This document shows positions 20,343 to 30,709 of a DNA stretch of 64,000 nt, piece after piece. Positions within the stretch are counted from its first letter, which is position 1, and every line of letters starts with the position of its first letter. The translations under genes and the position numbers were made by a program. The DNA comes from Acidovorax sp. FJL06. GTDB taxonomy: Bacteria > Pseudomonadota > Gammaproteobacteria > Burkholderiales > Burkholderiaceae_C. The notes beneath the pieces are model-generated. The model had not been told where the DNA came from. It did not search any database and saw only the letters and a list, made by a program, of their open reading frames with translations. The stretch covers positions 1,014-65,013 of the forward strand of contig NZ_QAJR01000011.1 of assembly GCF_003852545.1 (NCBI RefSeq), given 5' to 3'.

Positions 20343-20503
20343 AGAAGGTGTGAACAAATCCGCCACGCCCGTTCATCCCGCCAAAACACGCCCACTCGTC
20401 GTTGCAAATGCTCGCCATAGCCCGCGCTATAGCTGTGCTTTGCGCCTAGATTGTGTGCGTTTTCGCGGCCTGCTCGGGCACACCGGATTCATTCACACCT
20501 TCT
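20343..20503. repeat. Long palindromic element B with the same core as element A
   Basis: A 161-bp imperfect palindrome between the convergent lipoprotein and SlyD-like genes. The outer arms AGAAGGTGTGAACAAATCCG and CGGATTCATTCACACCTTCT pair at 18 of 20 positions. The core runs CGTTGCAAAT, GCTCGC, CATAGC, CCGC, GCTATA, GCTGTGC, TTTGCGCCTAG: nearly the core of element A, with its inner stem changed in a compensating way (AATGGC/GCCATT there, ATAGC/GCTAT here). The arms share no evident similarity with those of element A. Confidence 0.8.
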
Positions 20504-20519
20504 GAAGGGCGGAAGGAAA

Positions 20520-20551
20520 ACGGGCGCTCTGAATGCATTCAGAGCGCCCGT
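20520..20551 (-). terminator. Intrinsic terminator of the SlyD-like gene
   Basis: A perfect 32-base palindrome whose half is ACGGGCGCTCTGAATG. On the minus strand it is followed by a TTTT tract. It lies about 30 bp past the stop of the leftward isomerase gene. Confidence 0.85.
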
Positions 20552-20580
20552 CTCCTTGTTGGAGTCTTGCCGCGAGAGGG

Positions 20581-21105
20581 TCAGTGCAGCAGTGAGTTGC
20601 CAGGGGCCTGGGGCTGTACGCGAAAGAAGCCTGTTCCGGCCGTGCCGCGGCCGATTTCTTCCTCGGTGGCTTCGCGCACGGCCTGCACGGTGAGCGTGAG
20701 GCGCAGTGCAATGCCCGCCAGCGGGTGGTTGCCGTCCAGCACCACATGCTCGGGGTAGATCTCGGCCACGGTATAGAGCGCGGTGCGGGGGGCATCCGGG
20801 TTGCAGCCTTCCGGCAGGGCCATGCCGTCAAAGGTCATGCCTTCTTCGATTTCAGCGGGGAACAGCGCACGGGGCTCCAGGAACAGCAGCTGGTCGTTGA
20901 AGTCGCCAAAGGCATCCTCGGGTTCGAGGTGCAGCGCCAGGGTGGCGCCGGGGCCGTGGCCTTGCAGGGCCTCCTCGATGCGGGGCAGGAGATCGTCGCC
21001 GCCGACCAAGAACTCCACGGGTTCATCGAGCACGTCCAGTTCTTCGCCCAGCGTGTCCTTGAGCGTCCAGGTCAGTGCGACCACACATTGTTGGGTAATT
21101 TCCAT
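20581..21105 (-). CDS. SlyD-like FKBP-type peptidyl-prolyl isomerase
   Basis: A 174-residue cytoplasmic FKBP of the SlyD/FkpB type: MEITQQCVVALTWTLKDTLGEELD at the start, then VEFLVGGDDLLPRIEEALQG and the inserted IF-domain region (AFGDFNDQLLFLEP, GNHPLAGIAL). Unlike E. coli SlyD it has no His/Cys-rich nickel-binding tail, ending instead in QPQAPGNSLLH. The ATG at 21105 gives the family start; a longer in-frame region upstream overlaps the divergent gene and is rejected. It diverges from the cupin gene across 64 bp. Confidence 0.9.
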   Translation of the reverse strand: MEITQQCVVALTWTLKDTLGEELDVLDEPVEFLVGGDDLLPRIEEALQGHGPGATLALHLEPEDAFGDFNDQLLFLEPRALFPAEIEEGMTFDGMALPEGCNPDAPRTALYTVAEIYPEHVVLDGNHPLAGIALRLTLTVQAVREATEEEIGRGTAGTGFFRVQPQAPGNSLLH

Positions 21106-21169
21106 AGGAGAATTGTCGCAGTTCGACCAACAGCCACCAACAGCCCCGCAAACGGGCAGAGCTTTTCCC

Positions 21170-22306
21170 ATGGATACCCAGCAACCCCTTTCCCTGCTCG
21201 GCGGCCTCACCCCCGCGCAATTCATGCGCCGCCACTGGCAGAAGAAGCCCCTGCTGGTGCGCCAGGCCATTCCCCAGTTTGCGCCGCCTGTGCTGCGGTC
21301 CGAGCTGTTTGCGCTGGCCGCCCAGGAGGGCGTGGAGTCGCGCCTGGTGCAATTGGTCAAGGGCGCCTGGAAGCTGCGCCACGGCCCCTTCAACCGCCGT
21401 GCGCTGCCTGCGTTGCAGCAACCCGACTGGACTTTGCTGGTGCAAGGGGTGGACCTGCACAACGATGCGGTCCATGCGCTGATGCAGCAGTTCCGCTTCG
21501 TGCCCGAGGCGCGGCTGGACGATCTCATGATCAGCTACGCCAGCAACGGCGGCGGCGTGGGGCCGCACTTCGACAGCTACGACGTTTTCTTGCTGCAGGC
21601 CCATGGCAAGCGGCGCTGGCGCATTGGTCGCCAGAAGGATCTGACCCTGCGCGATGACATTCCTCTGAAGGTGCTGGCGCAGTTCGAACCGGAAGAAGAG
21701 TTTGTGCTGGAGCCGGGCGACATGCTGTACCTGCCGCCGCGCTACGCTCACGACGGGATCGCCGAGGGCGAGTGCATGACCTACTCCATCGGTTTTCGCG
21801 CCCCGGCGCGTGCCGAGCTGGCCCAGGAGCTGCTGGTGCGACTGGCAGAAGATGCCGGGGATGCCGATGAAGACAAGCCCCTGCTGTACCGCGACGCGGG
21901 CCAGGAGGCGGTCGCGCAGCCTGCCCATATTCCCGCCGGGTTGCATGACTTTGCCCGCGAAGCGCTCGCCCGTGCGCTGGCGCAGCCCCTGGTGCTGGAG
22001 CGTGCGCTGGGCGAATACCTGACCGAGCCCAAGCCCAGCGTGTGGTTCGAGCCCGGGGATGTGGGCGTGATGCTGGAGGGCGTGTGCCTGGACCGCAAGA
22101 GCCGCATGATGTACGACGCGCAGCACATCTTCATCAATGGCGAGAGCTACCGCGCCGCCGGGCGCGACGCCACCTTGATGCGGCGCCTGGCCGACGAGCG
22201 CCGGCTGACGGCGCGCGAGCTGGCCCGTGCCAGCGACGATGCGCTGGCACTGCTCTCGTCGTGGTGCGATGCGGGCTGGGCCCATGTCTGGACGGGCAGC
22301 CACTGA
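21170..22306 (+). CDS. Cupin/JmjC ribosomal protein hydroxylase (RoxA/YcfD-like)
   Basis: A 378-residue 2-oxoglutarate/Fe(II) oxygenase of the YcfD/RoxA type, which in E. coli hydroxylates an arginine of ribosomal protein L16. The iron triad is visible: His133 and Asp135 in GVGPHFDSYDVF and His194 in LPPRYAHDG. N-terminal FMRRHWQKKPLLVRQA is the family hallmark, and a C-terminal winged-helix-like part follows. The start at 21170 (MDTQQPLSLLGG) was chosen because upstream in-frame sequence overlaps the divergent isomerase gene. The next gene follows 13 bp after the stop, so the two are probably cotranscribed. Confidence 0.88.
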   Translation: MDTQQPLSLLGGLTPAQFMRRHWQKKPLLVRQAIPQFAPPVLRSELFALAAQEGVESRLVQLVKGAWKLRHGPFNRRALPALQQPDWTLLVQGVDLHNDAVHALMQQFRFVPEARLDDLMISYASNGGGVGPHFDSYDVFLLQAHGKRRWRIGRQKDLTLRDDIPLKVLAQFEPEEEFVLEPGDMLYLPPRYAHDGIAEGECMTYSIGFRAPARAELAQELLVRLAEDAGDADEDKPLLYRDAGQEAVAQPAHIPAGLHDFAREALARALAQPLVLERALGEYLTEPKPSVWFEPGDVGVMLEGVCLDRKSRMMYDAQHIFINGESYRAAGRDATLMRRLADERRLTARELARASDDALALLSSWCDAGWAHVWTGSH

Positions 22307-22319
22307 CCAGGAGACCGTG

Positions 22320-22841
22320 ATGACCGATGTAGCCGCCCCCCCGCCCGAACCCCTGCGTGACCTGCCCGCCGGGCGGTTCAGTGGCCGGGAGGCGTTCCAG
22401 CAGCTGGTGCGTGACGCCTTCGCCACGGCAGCCCGGGACGGATGGCAGGAGATCGTCATCAGCGACGCCCATTTTCACGATTGGCCGCTGGGCGAGCGCA
22501 GCGTGGTCGAATCCCTGCAGGCCTGGGCCCACAGTGGCCGGCGTTTCACGATGCTGGCCTGCAGCTATGATGACGTGATTCGTCGCCACGCCCGGTTCGT
22601 GCGCTGGCGCGGCACCTGGGACCACATCATCACCTGCCGCCGCAGCCCGGCGGCTGACCCCCTGGACCTGCCCAGCGCCCTGTGGTCGCCACAGTGGGTC
22701 CTGCACCGCCTGGACCCGGAGCGCTGCGTGGGGGTGACGGGCAGCGAGCCCGATCGCAGGGTGCTGCTGCGGGAGTCGCTCAATGAATGGGTGCGCAGCA
22801 AGAGTGCCCCCGGCTTCCCCTCGACCACGCTGGGTTTGTAA
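22320..22841 (+). CDS. Conserved-type hypothetical protein downstream of the RoxA-like gene
   Basis: A 173-residue soluble product that I cannot assign. There is no signal peptide or membrane segment. It opens with a Pro-rich start, then FSGREAFQQLVRDAFATAAR, ISDAHFHDWPLGERSVVESL and RRFTMLACSYDDVIRRHARF; the DAHFHDWPLGE stretch suggests a PLD-like or regulatory fold, but the HKD motif of phospholipase D is absent. AGGAG lies 7 bases before the ATG at 22320, which fixes the start. It probably shares a transcript with the cupin gene. Confidence 0.7.
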   Translation: MTDVAAPPPEPLRDLPAGRFSGREAFQQLVRDAFATAARDGWQEIVISDAHFHDWPLGERSVVESLQAWAHSGRRFTMLACSYDDVIRRHARFVRWRGTWDHIITCRRSPAADPLDLPSALWSPQWVLHRLDPERCVGVTGSEPDRRVLLRESLNEWVRSKSAPGFPSTTLGL

Positions 22842-22960
22842 ACGCCGGTTCCGGGGTTGGGCGACGGGCCCAAGAAAGTGCCCCGCGCTGCATGTGGCAA
22901 AGTCCCCACGGTGGTTGGCGCTATGCGCAAAGTCAAGCCGGTGTAAAGCTTTCGTCAGTG

Positions 22961-22991
22961 TTAGTCAGTATTGACTAAATACCAATATAAT
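22961..22991 (+). promoter_or_regulatory. Perfect dyad operator next to a -10 box
   Basis: TTAGTCA-GTAT-TGACTAA (22961-22978) is a perfect 7+7 inverted repeat. Eight bases beyond its right end lies TATAAT (22986-22991), an ideal sigma-70 -10 element, but no good -35 is found at 16-18 bp. A dyad over the -35 position is the usual place for a repressor or an activator that replaces the -35. It lies about 120 bp before the lipoprotein start at 23109. The regulator is unknown. Confidence 0.55.
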
Positions 22992-23108
22992 CAGCGGTTG
23001 CGCCAAAAAGGTGCAAGCCAAGTGCATTGTGCCAATGCGTACCAGGGCTTCAGTGAGCCTGACGCCGTGGCTTTTCAAGATTCTGTCTGACCCAATAGGA
23101 AAATCGAA

Positions 23109-23378
23109 ATGAAGAACTCCCTCGTTCTGGCCGCCCTGATCGCTGCTGCTGCACTCGCCGCTTGTGGCAAGAAGGAAGAACCCGCTCCAGCACCTGCTCC
23201 CGCACCCGTGGAAGCCCCTGCCGCTGCTCCTGCTGCCGCCGAACCTGCTCCTGCCGCTTCCGACGCAGCTGCTCCCGCCGCCGCTCCTGCTGCTGAAGCC
23301 GCTCCTGCTGCCGACGCTGCCAAGGCCGCTGCCGACGCTGCTGCCACCGCCGCTACCGGCGCTTCCGCAGCCAAGTAA
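23109..23378 (+). CDS. Ala/Pro-rich small lipoprotein
   Basis: An 89-residue lipoprotein: signal peptide MKNSLVLAALIAAAALAAC with lipidated Cys19, then KKEEPAPAPAP and a low-complexity Ala/Pro/Glu tail to the end. No globular domain is visible. It may be an extended envelope spacer, like other Ala/Pro-rich betaproteobacterial lipoproteins of unknown role. It has its own promoter-like region with a dyad operator upstream and an intrinsic terminator downstream, so it is a stand-alone, probably well-expressed unit. Confidence 0.85.
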   Translation: MKNSLVLAALIAAAALAACGKKEEPAPAPAPAPVEAPAAAPAAAEPAPAASDAAAPAAAPAAEAAPAADAAKAAADAAATAATGASAAK

Positions 23379-23419
23379 TTTGCTGCAGGCGATGGGCCGG
23401 TTTCCACCGGCCCGTGCCC

Positions 23420-23451
23420 AGGCCCCGCACCGCAAGGTCGGGGCTTTTTTT
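23420..23451 (+). terminator. Intrinsic terminator after the Ala/Pro-rich lipoprotein
   Basis: GGCCCCG / CGGGGC stem with a loop of about 12 bases, followed by a run of seven T. Confidence 0.85.
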
Positions 23452-23573
23452 ATGTCTGTGGCCTGCCCGTCCTGCCCGTCCTGCCCTGCAAGTGCCGCAA
23501 GGGGCGGGTGCTGGGGCAGGGCTTTGGGGGGATTTTCTCTTGGCGGCGGCCCCGTGCGGATGGCCTGGCTGGG

Positions 23574-24371
23574 TCAGCCGCCCCATTGGCGCTCGCCCAC
23601 GCGCAGCCAATCGGTGCCCTGGGTGGGGCTGGCCACGGTGATCTCTTCTGCCGTCCAGTCCAGTGCGGCGGCCAGGGCCTCTTGCGCGAGGGCGGGGGTA
23701 TTGTTCTGCGCACTCAGGTGTGCGGCCACCACCTGCAGCAGGCCTGCATGCTGCACGGTGCGCAGAATGTCGGCCGTTGCGGCATTGGCCAGGTGGCCGT
23801 AGGGGCCGCCCACCCGGCGTTTCAAGAACGGCGGGTAGCGCGAGGCCTGCAGCATGCCGGGGTCGTGGTTGGCTTCGATCATCAGGGCATGGCAGCCTTG
23901 CAGCTGCTCCAGCACATGGGGGCTGGCATGCCCCAGGTCGGTCAGCACGCCAAGGTGGGCGGCGCCATCGGAGCAGCGCAGCTGCAGGGGTTCCCGGGCG
24001 TCGTGCGGCACCGTGAAGGGGCGGGCCTGGAATTCGCCCAGGTCAATGGCTTCCAGGTCGTGCGCCACCTGCAGCAGCCCGTCCAGGTCGGGAAAGCCCA
24101 GGGCGGCGTGGGTGCCTTCACTCATCCACACAGGAATGCGGTAGCGCACGGCCAGCGCCTGGGCGCAGCCAATGTGGTCGGAATGCTCGTGGGTGATGAA
24201 GACGGCGTCGAGGTCCTCAGGTTGCAATTGGGCCTGGGCCAACCGGGCTTGCAACTGGCGGATGCCGAACCCGCAGTCGATCAGCAGGCGGCGTACCTGC
24301 GTGCCGCTGCTGCCTTCGACCACGGTGGCATTGCCCGTGCTGCCGCTGCCCAGATTCTTGAAGCGCAGCAT
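23574..24371 (-). CDS. MBL-fold metallo-hydrolase (WalJ/YycJ-like)
   Basis: A 265-residue metallo-beta-lactamase-fold hydrolase starting MLRFKNLGSGSTGNATVVE, the typical start of the YycJ/WalJ group of predicted exonucleases or hydrolases. The metal motif THEHSDHIG (about residues 60-68) is intact, with later ligands in VPHDARE, LTDLGHAS and the terminal AHLSAQNNT. The physiological substrate is not evident. It follows bamC on the same strand, but a hairpin with a T run (24390-24435) lies between them, so it may have its own promoter. Confidence 0.88.
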   Translation of the reverse strand: MLRFKNLGSGSTGNATVVEGSSGTQVRRLLIDCGFGIRQLQARLAQAQLQPEDLDAVFITHEHSDHIGCAQALAVRYRIPVWMSEGTHAALGFPDLDGLLQVAHDLEAIDLGEFQARPFTVPHDAREPLQLRCSDGAAHLGVLTDLGHASPHVLEQLQGCHALMIEANHDPGMLQASRYPPFLKRRVGGPYGHLANAATADILRTVQHAGLLQVVAAHLSAQNNTPALAQEALAAALDWTAEEITVASPTQGTDWLRVGERQWGG

Positions 24372-24389
24372 GGTGGAGGTGGGACGCTC

Positions 24390-24435
24390 AAAAAGACCAC
24401 ACCCTGCCGAGGGCTCGGAGCCCGGGGCAGGGTGC
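24390..24435 (-). terminator. Probable terminator of bamC
   Basis: Stem CACCCTGCC / GGCAGGGTG (24399-24435) with an inner GGGCTC/GAGCCC pair; on the minus strand a five-T run follows about four bases later. Confidence 0.7.
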
Positions 24436-24464
24436 TGGTGGGATAGGGCGGTGTGCCTTCTCGA

Positions 24465-25559
24465 TTACTTCAGGTCGTCGGTAATCACGCGCACGATGCG
24501 TTCGGCGTTGGCCGAGGTGTCGGGGGCGCCGGCCTCGCTCTGCACCGACACGGTGGTCGATTCGCCCTGGCTGCGCACAACGATGCGGTACTTCAGCGGT
24601 GGCGTGGCTGCGCCGGAGCCGCTGAACAGCTTGCCGAAGAAGCCGGGCTCCTTCTTGTCGGCGTTGGGGGCGACGTAGCGCACGAAGTAGGTGCCTTCGT
24701 TGCGGTTGCGGTCTTCCACCGTGAACCCCGTACGGTCCAGGGCCAGGCCGACACGGCGCCACGAGCGGTCAAAGCCTTCGTCCAGCTGCACCACGGGCAG
24801 GTTGTTGACGGTGGCCATGCGCGCTGTCTGTGCGCGTGGCGCAGGGGCGGCGGCAACGGCCTTGGATTGCTCCTGGCTCACGCCCAGCTTGACCATCAGG
24901 CGGCGCAGGAATTCGGTTTCGAGCTCGGGGTCGGAGGCGCGGGGCTGCCACACCGTGTTGTCCTTGGTGGTGGTGCCGTAGACCTCGATCATGCCGCGGT
25001 GGGTGATGTAGATCTCGGTGCCGCCATTGGCATTGCGTTCCAGCCGGGTGCGGAACTTGTCGCGTTCGCCGGTGGAGTACAGCGAGTCAAGCATCTTGCC
25101 CAGCGTGGAGCGGATGAAGTCCTGCGGCAGCTTGGCGCGGTTTTCGGCCCAGTCGGTTTCCATGATGCCCACGTTGGACTCGGCCTGGGCCAGGTTGAAG
25201 CCGTTTTCCTGCCAGAAGTCGCGCACAGGCTCCCAGAGCTTGTCGGCCGGGCGGTTGACCACCAGCCAGCGCTGGTTGCCATCGCGTTCGATGCGCACAT
25301 CCCCCAACTGCAGGGCGGCCGCATTGGCGGTGCCGGAGGGCTGCGCGGCCTGGCCGGCCTGCAGGGCGGCGGCCGATACGGCGCTGCCGGGCACGGCGTA
25401 GCGGGAGTCGCGCGACAGCTGGGTCAGGTCCGGCGGGACTTCCAGGGTCGAGCCCTTGGTGGCGCTTTTGTAGTCGATCTTGTCGCCTTCCAGGGCGGCG
25501 CAGGCAGACAGGGCCATGGCGAGGGCCAGCAGGCTCAGGCGGGTGGTAGCAGCTTTCAC
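24465..25559 (-). CDS. bamC: Outer membrane assembly lipoprotein BamC (NlpB)
   Basis: Accessory lipoprotein of the BAM complex that folds outer-membrane beta-barrels. The 364-residue product starts at GTG; its signal peptide ends in LSAC with Cys20, then ALEGDKIDYKSATKGSTLEVPPDLTQL, the conserved unstructured BamD-binding stretch (residues about 25-50). Two helix-grip domains follow, the last ending AERIVRVITDDLK. It lies 58 bp downstream of dapA on the same strand, the standard order. Confidence 0.94.
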   Translation of the reverse strand: MKAATTRLSLLALAMALSACAALEGDKIDYKSATKGSTLEVPPDLTQLSRDSRYAVPGSAVSAAALQAGQAAQPSGTANAAALQLGDVRIERDGNQRWLVVNRPADKLWEPVRDFWQENGFNLAQAESNVGIMETDWAENRAKLPQDFIRSTLGKMLDSLYSTGERDKFRTRLERNANGGTEIYITHRGMIEVYGTTTKDNTVWQPRASDPELETEFLRRLMVKLGVSQEQSKAVAAAPAPRAQTARMATVNNLPVVQLDEGFDRSWRRVGLALDRTGFTVEDRNRNEGTYFVRYVAPNADKKEPGFFGKLFSGSGAATPPLKYRIVVRSQGESTTVSVQSEAGAPDTSANAERIVRVITDDLK

Positions 25560-25617
25560 GCGGAAATCCTTGGGAAGTACAAAGTGTCTCAGGGAGCCGG
25601 GCGCGGCCCGGGTTGGA

Positions 25618-26517
25618 TCAGGCCAGCAGGCCGCTGTTGCGCAGCGCGGCCTCGACGACGGCTTCGTTGCCGCTGGACAGCGGCGTCATGGGCAGGCGCA
25701 TGGTGCCGCCGCACAGGCCCATGCGGGCCATGGCCCACTTGACCGGGATGGGGTTGGCTTCGACGAACAGGTTCTTGTGCACGGGCATCAGCTTGAACTG
25801 GATGTCCATGGCGCGGCGCGCGTCGCCCGCCAGGGCTGCCACGCACAGCTCGTGCATCAGGCGCGGGGCCACGTTGGCCGTCACGCTGATGTTGCCATGG
25901 CCGCCGCACAGCATCAGGGCCACGGCGGTCGGGTCATCGCCCGAATACACGCCAAAGCCCTGGGGCAGGTCGCGGATGAGCCATTGCGCGCGCTCGATGT
26001 TGCCCGTGGCTTCCTTGATGCCGATGATGCCGGGCACCTGGGCCAGGCGCAGCACGGTGTCGTGCTGCATATCGGCCACCGAGCGGCCGGGCACGTTGTA
26101 GAGCACGATGGGCAGGTCGCCCGTGGCTTCGGCAATCGCCTTGAAGTGCTGGTACTGGCCCTCTTGCGTGGGCTTGTTGTAGTAGGGCACGACCTGCAGT
26201 TGCGTGTCGGCGCCGACCTTCTTGGCAAAGCGCGCCAGTTCGATGGCTTCGGCGGTGGAGTTGGCACCGCAGCCGGCCATGATGGGCACGCGCTTGGCGG
26301 ATTGCTCGACGGCGACGCGGATGATCTCGCAGTGCTCTTCGACATTGACCGTGGGCGATTCGCCCGTGGTGCCCACCACGCCGATGCAGTCGGTGCCTTC
26401 GGCAATATGCCAGTCGATCAGTTTGCGCAGGGCGGGGTAGTCCACGCTGCCGTCCGCGTGCATGGGGGTGACGAGGGCGACGATGCTGCCGGTAAGGGGC
26501 ACGGAAGAAGAGGTCAT
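25618..26517 (-). CDS. dapA: 4-hydroxy-tetrahydrodipicolinate synthase
   Basis: First committed step of lysine and diaminopimelate synthesis: pyruvate plus aspartate semialdehyde. The 299-residue length is normal. Catalytic residues are present: Thr51/Thr52 in [10 protein letters not shown], Tyr113 in VVPYYNKP, Tyr140 in LYNVPGR and Schiff-base Lys168 in [11 protein letters not shown]. First gene of the dapA-bamC unit. Confidence 0.97.
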   Translation of the reverse strand: MTSSSVPLTGSIVALVTPMHADGSVDYPALRKLIDWHIAEGTDCIGVVGTTGESPTVNVEEHCEIIRVAVEQSAKRVPIMAGCGANSTAEAIELARFAKKVGADTQLQVVPYYNKPTQEGQYQHFKAIAEATGDLPIVLYNVPGRSVADMQHDTVLRLAQVPGIIGIKEATGNIERAQWLIRDLPQGFGVYSGDDPTAVALMLCGGHGNISVTANVAPRLMHELCVAALAGDARRAMDIQFKLMPVHKNLFVEANPIPVKWAMARMGLCGGTMRLPMTPLSSGNEAVVEAALRNSGLLA

Positions 26518-26547
26518 GTCCGCAATGAAAAACGGTAAAAGAGCATT

Positions 26548-27102
26548 CTAACTAGGCGGCATGGCCAAAAGATGGCGGGCCGGGTTGGCCGGCTGCGGGA
26601 GTTCCCGCACGGCCGTGATGCGTTGCACGAAACGGTCGGGGTTTTGCTCGAATCCGTCCTCGTAGGCCACCACGCGCAGCCCGCTGCAGGCGGCGATCAG
26701 TTCACCGGGCGCGAGCAGGAATTCCGGCCGCGCGGGGCGGCCCACGGTTTCATTGCCCTGGGCAAAGGTTTCATAGATCAGCACCCCGCCAGGCGCCACG
26801 CAGGCCACGAGGGTGGGCAGCAGCGGCCGCCACAGGTAGTTGGTGACCACCACGGCGCCGAACTGGTGCCCGGCCAAGGGCCAGGGCCCATTTTCGATGT
26901 CTGCCAGGATCATCTCGCCCAGCCCCGTGCAAGCGGCCAGGGCTTCGGCGGACCGGTCCACCCCCACCACGCGGTGGCCCAGGCCGTGCAGCCAGCGCAG
27001 ATGGCGCCCCGCGCCACAGGCCACGTCCAGGGCCGTGCTGCCCGCAGGGATCAAGGGGGCCCAGCGGCGGACCCATTCGGAGGGAGCTTCAGTACCGTGC
27101 AT
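26548..27102 (-). CDS. Class I SAM-dependent methyltransferase
   Basis: A 184-residue Rossmann-fold methyltransferase. Motif I ALDVACGAGRHLRWL at about residue 23, motif II VVGVDRSAEAL, an acidic ADIENGPWPL, then VVVTNYLWRPLLPTL and PGGVLIYETFAQGNE are typical of the TehB-like/UbiE-like small methyltransferases. The substrate is unknown. The ATG at 27102 (MHGTEAPSEWVRRWAP) was chosen; the extra 19 residues possible upstream would be encoded by the dispersed repeat at 27108. Confidence 0.85.
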   Translation of the reverse strand: MHGTEAPSEWVRRWAPLIPAGSTALDVACGAGRHLRWLHGLGHRVVGVDRSAEALAACTGLGEMILADIENGPWPLAGHQFGAVVVTNYLWRPLLPTLVACVAPGGVLIYETFAQGNETVGRPARPEFLLAPGELIAACSGLRVVAYEDGFEQNPDRFVQRITAVRELPQPANPARHLLAMPPS

Positions 27103-27107
27103 GGTGA

Positions 27108-27161
27108 TGCTATTGAATGTATAGCTGGTAGCGCTTGTCCAGAAGGCGCTGCAGGCCAAAA
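27108..27161 (+). repeat. Dispersed palindromic repeat, clear copy
   Basis: TGCTATTGAATGTATAGCTG, then GTAGCGCTTGT, loop, AGAAGGCGCT, GCAGGCC and AAAAT. One of the best-preserved copies; it sits directly before the methyltransferase start and after the small membrane protein gene. Confidence 0.8.
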
Positions 27162-27186
27162 TGGCTGAATGCCCCGGCGATGGCGG

Positions 27187-27342
27187 TCAGAAACACGCCC
27201 ACATCTGGTCGGCCAGCATCACCATGAATTCGGGCATGGTGTACAGGCCGAACACCACCAGGCACAGCAGCACCGCAGCGGCCCCACCCAGCCAGCGCAG
27301 GGCGCGCGGCCAGGGTTTGGCGGGTTGGGGGCTGGGGTGCAT
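27187..27342 (-). CDS. 51-residue single-span membrane protein
   Basis: A short gene: Met, about 18 residues rich in Pro and basic residues, then a strong membrane segment (about residues 19-36, GGAAAVLLCLVVFGLYTMP) and a short tail ending QMWACF. The ATG is 10 bp after the MFS transporter stop, on the same strand, so it would be the second gene of that transcript. No clear ribosome-binding site is seen, so it may depend on coupling. Function unknown. The evidence is frame, spacing and hydrophobicity only. Confidence 0.55.
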   Translation of the reverse strand: MHPSPQPAKPWPRALRWLGGAAAVLLCLVVFGLYTMPEFMVMLADQMWACF

Positions 27343-27352
27343 GTCGAGCGGG

Positions 27353-28564
27353 TCAGGCGGGTTGGGGCGCGGTGCGCTGGATGGGGTTCTCTTTGACGGG
27401 CAGGTTCACCAGCCCGGCAAACACGCCCAGGCCGATGGCGAGGTACCAGACGATATCGTAGTTGCCCGTGGCGTCATACAGATAGCCGCCCAGCCACACG
27501 CCCATGAAGCTGCCGATCTGGTGGCTGAAGAACACGAAGCCGCCCAGCATCGACAGATGCTGTACGCCGAAGATGCCCGCGATGGTGGCATTGGTGGGCG
27601 GGATGGTGGACAGCCACAGCGTGCCCATCACGGCCGAGAACACATACACCGACAGCGGTGACAGCGGCACGAGCAGGAACACGGTGATCGCGGCCGCGCG
27701 GGCAAAGTAGATGAACGCCAGGATGTACCGCTTGGGCATGCGCTGGCCCAGCGTGCCTGCCACGTAGGTGCCCAGCACGTTGAACAGGCCGATCAGCGCC
27801 AGCGCATAGCTGGCCACCTGGGGCGACAGGCCATGGTCCTTGAGATAGCTGGGCATGTGCACGCCGATGAACACCACCTGGAAGCCGCAGACGAAGTAGC
27901 CGGCCATCAGCAGGTTGAAGCTGGGGTAGCGGAACGCTTCGCCCAGCGCCTGAGCGATGGTCTGCTCGCGCTTCACAGGCGCTGCGCCCTTGAAGCCCGG
28001 CTCGCGCAGGCCAAAGGCCAGGGGCACGATGAGCAGCACCGCCATCGACAGCGCCAGCAGCGCCTGCTGCCAGCCCAGGCCTGCGATGAGCCAGCCTTCC
28101 ACAGGCACCATCAGGAATTGGCCGAACGAGCCTGCGGCAGCGGCCACGCCCATGGCCCAGGAGCGGCGCTCGGGCGCAATCTGCCGCCCCAGCACGCCGT
28201 AGATCACGGCATAGGTGGTGCCCGCCTGCGCGGCGCCGATCAGCACACCGGCCGTCAAGGCAAACAGTGTGGGCGTGGGTGACAGCGCCATGCCCGCCAG
28301 GCCCAGGCCGTAAAGCACGGCGCCACCCATGAGCACGCGAAAAGCGCCAAACCGGTCGGCCGCCATGCCTGCAAAGATGCCGATGATCCCCCACGAGAGG
28401 TTCTGGAGGGCGATGGCCAGCGCGAACGACTGGCGCGTCCAGCCCATCTCTTGCGTGATGGGCAGCAGCCACAGCCCGAACCCGTGGCGAATGCCCATGG
28501 ACAGGGTCACGATGGCCGCGCCGCAGGCCAGCACCTGGAACATGGACAGTTTGGGAGTATTCAT
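27353..28564 (-). CDS. MFS transporter
   Basis: A 403-residue inner-membrane permease with about 12 hydrophobic spans. A signature-like loop AGMAADRFGAFRVLMGGAVL follows span 2, and LGTYVAGTLGQRMPKRYIL is the matching loop in the second half. The sequence resembles the oxalate/formate antiporter-like subgroup of the major facilitator superfamily, but the substrate cannot be read. ATG at 28564 (MNTPKLSMFQVLACG) was chosen; two more residues or a longer start are possible. It diverges from parE across 135 bp. Confidence 0.88.
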   Translation of the reverse strand: MNTPKLSMFQVLACGAAIVTLSMGIRHGFGLWLLPITQEMGWTRQSFALAIALQNLSWGIIGIFAGMAADRFGAFRVLMGGAVLYGLGLAGMALSPTPTLFALTAGVLIGAAQAGTTYAVIYGVLGRQIAPERRSWAMGVAAAAGSFGQFLMVPVEGWLIAGLGWQQALLALSMAVLLIVPLAFGLREPGFKGAAPVKREQTIAQALGEAFRYPSFNLLMAGYFVCGFQVVFIGVHMPSYLKDHGLSPQVASYALALIGLFNVLGTYVAGTLGQRMPKRYILAFIYFARAAAITVFLLVPLSPLSVYVFSAVMGTLWLSTIPPTNATIAGIFGVQHLSMLGGFVFFSHQIGSFMGVWLGGYLYDATGNYDIVWYLAIGLGVFAGLVNLPVKENPIQRTAPQPA

Positions 28565-28699
28565 ATGCATGCGCAGCAATGTAGCCAGATTGGGCAAAAC
28601 GCGCTGATACACCCGTGACCAATACAGTTGCCAGCAGGGTTGGAGATGACTGTTTTTCCATCCAGCTGCGGCCCGCTTGCCGCACTACAATTCGCCGCT

Positions 28700-30685
<1,986 letters not shown>

Positions 30686-30709
30686 CGGGTACTGCGCCCT
30701 CTGCCCGCC

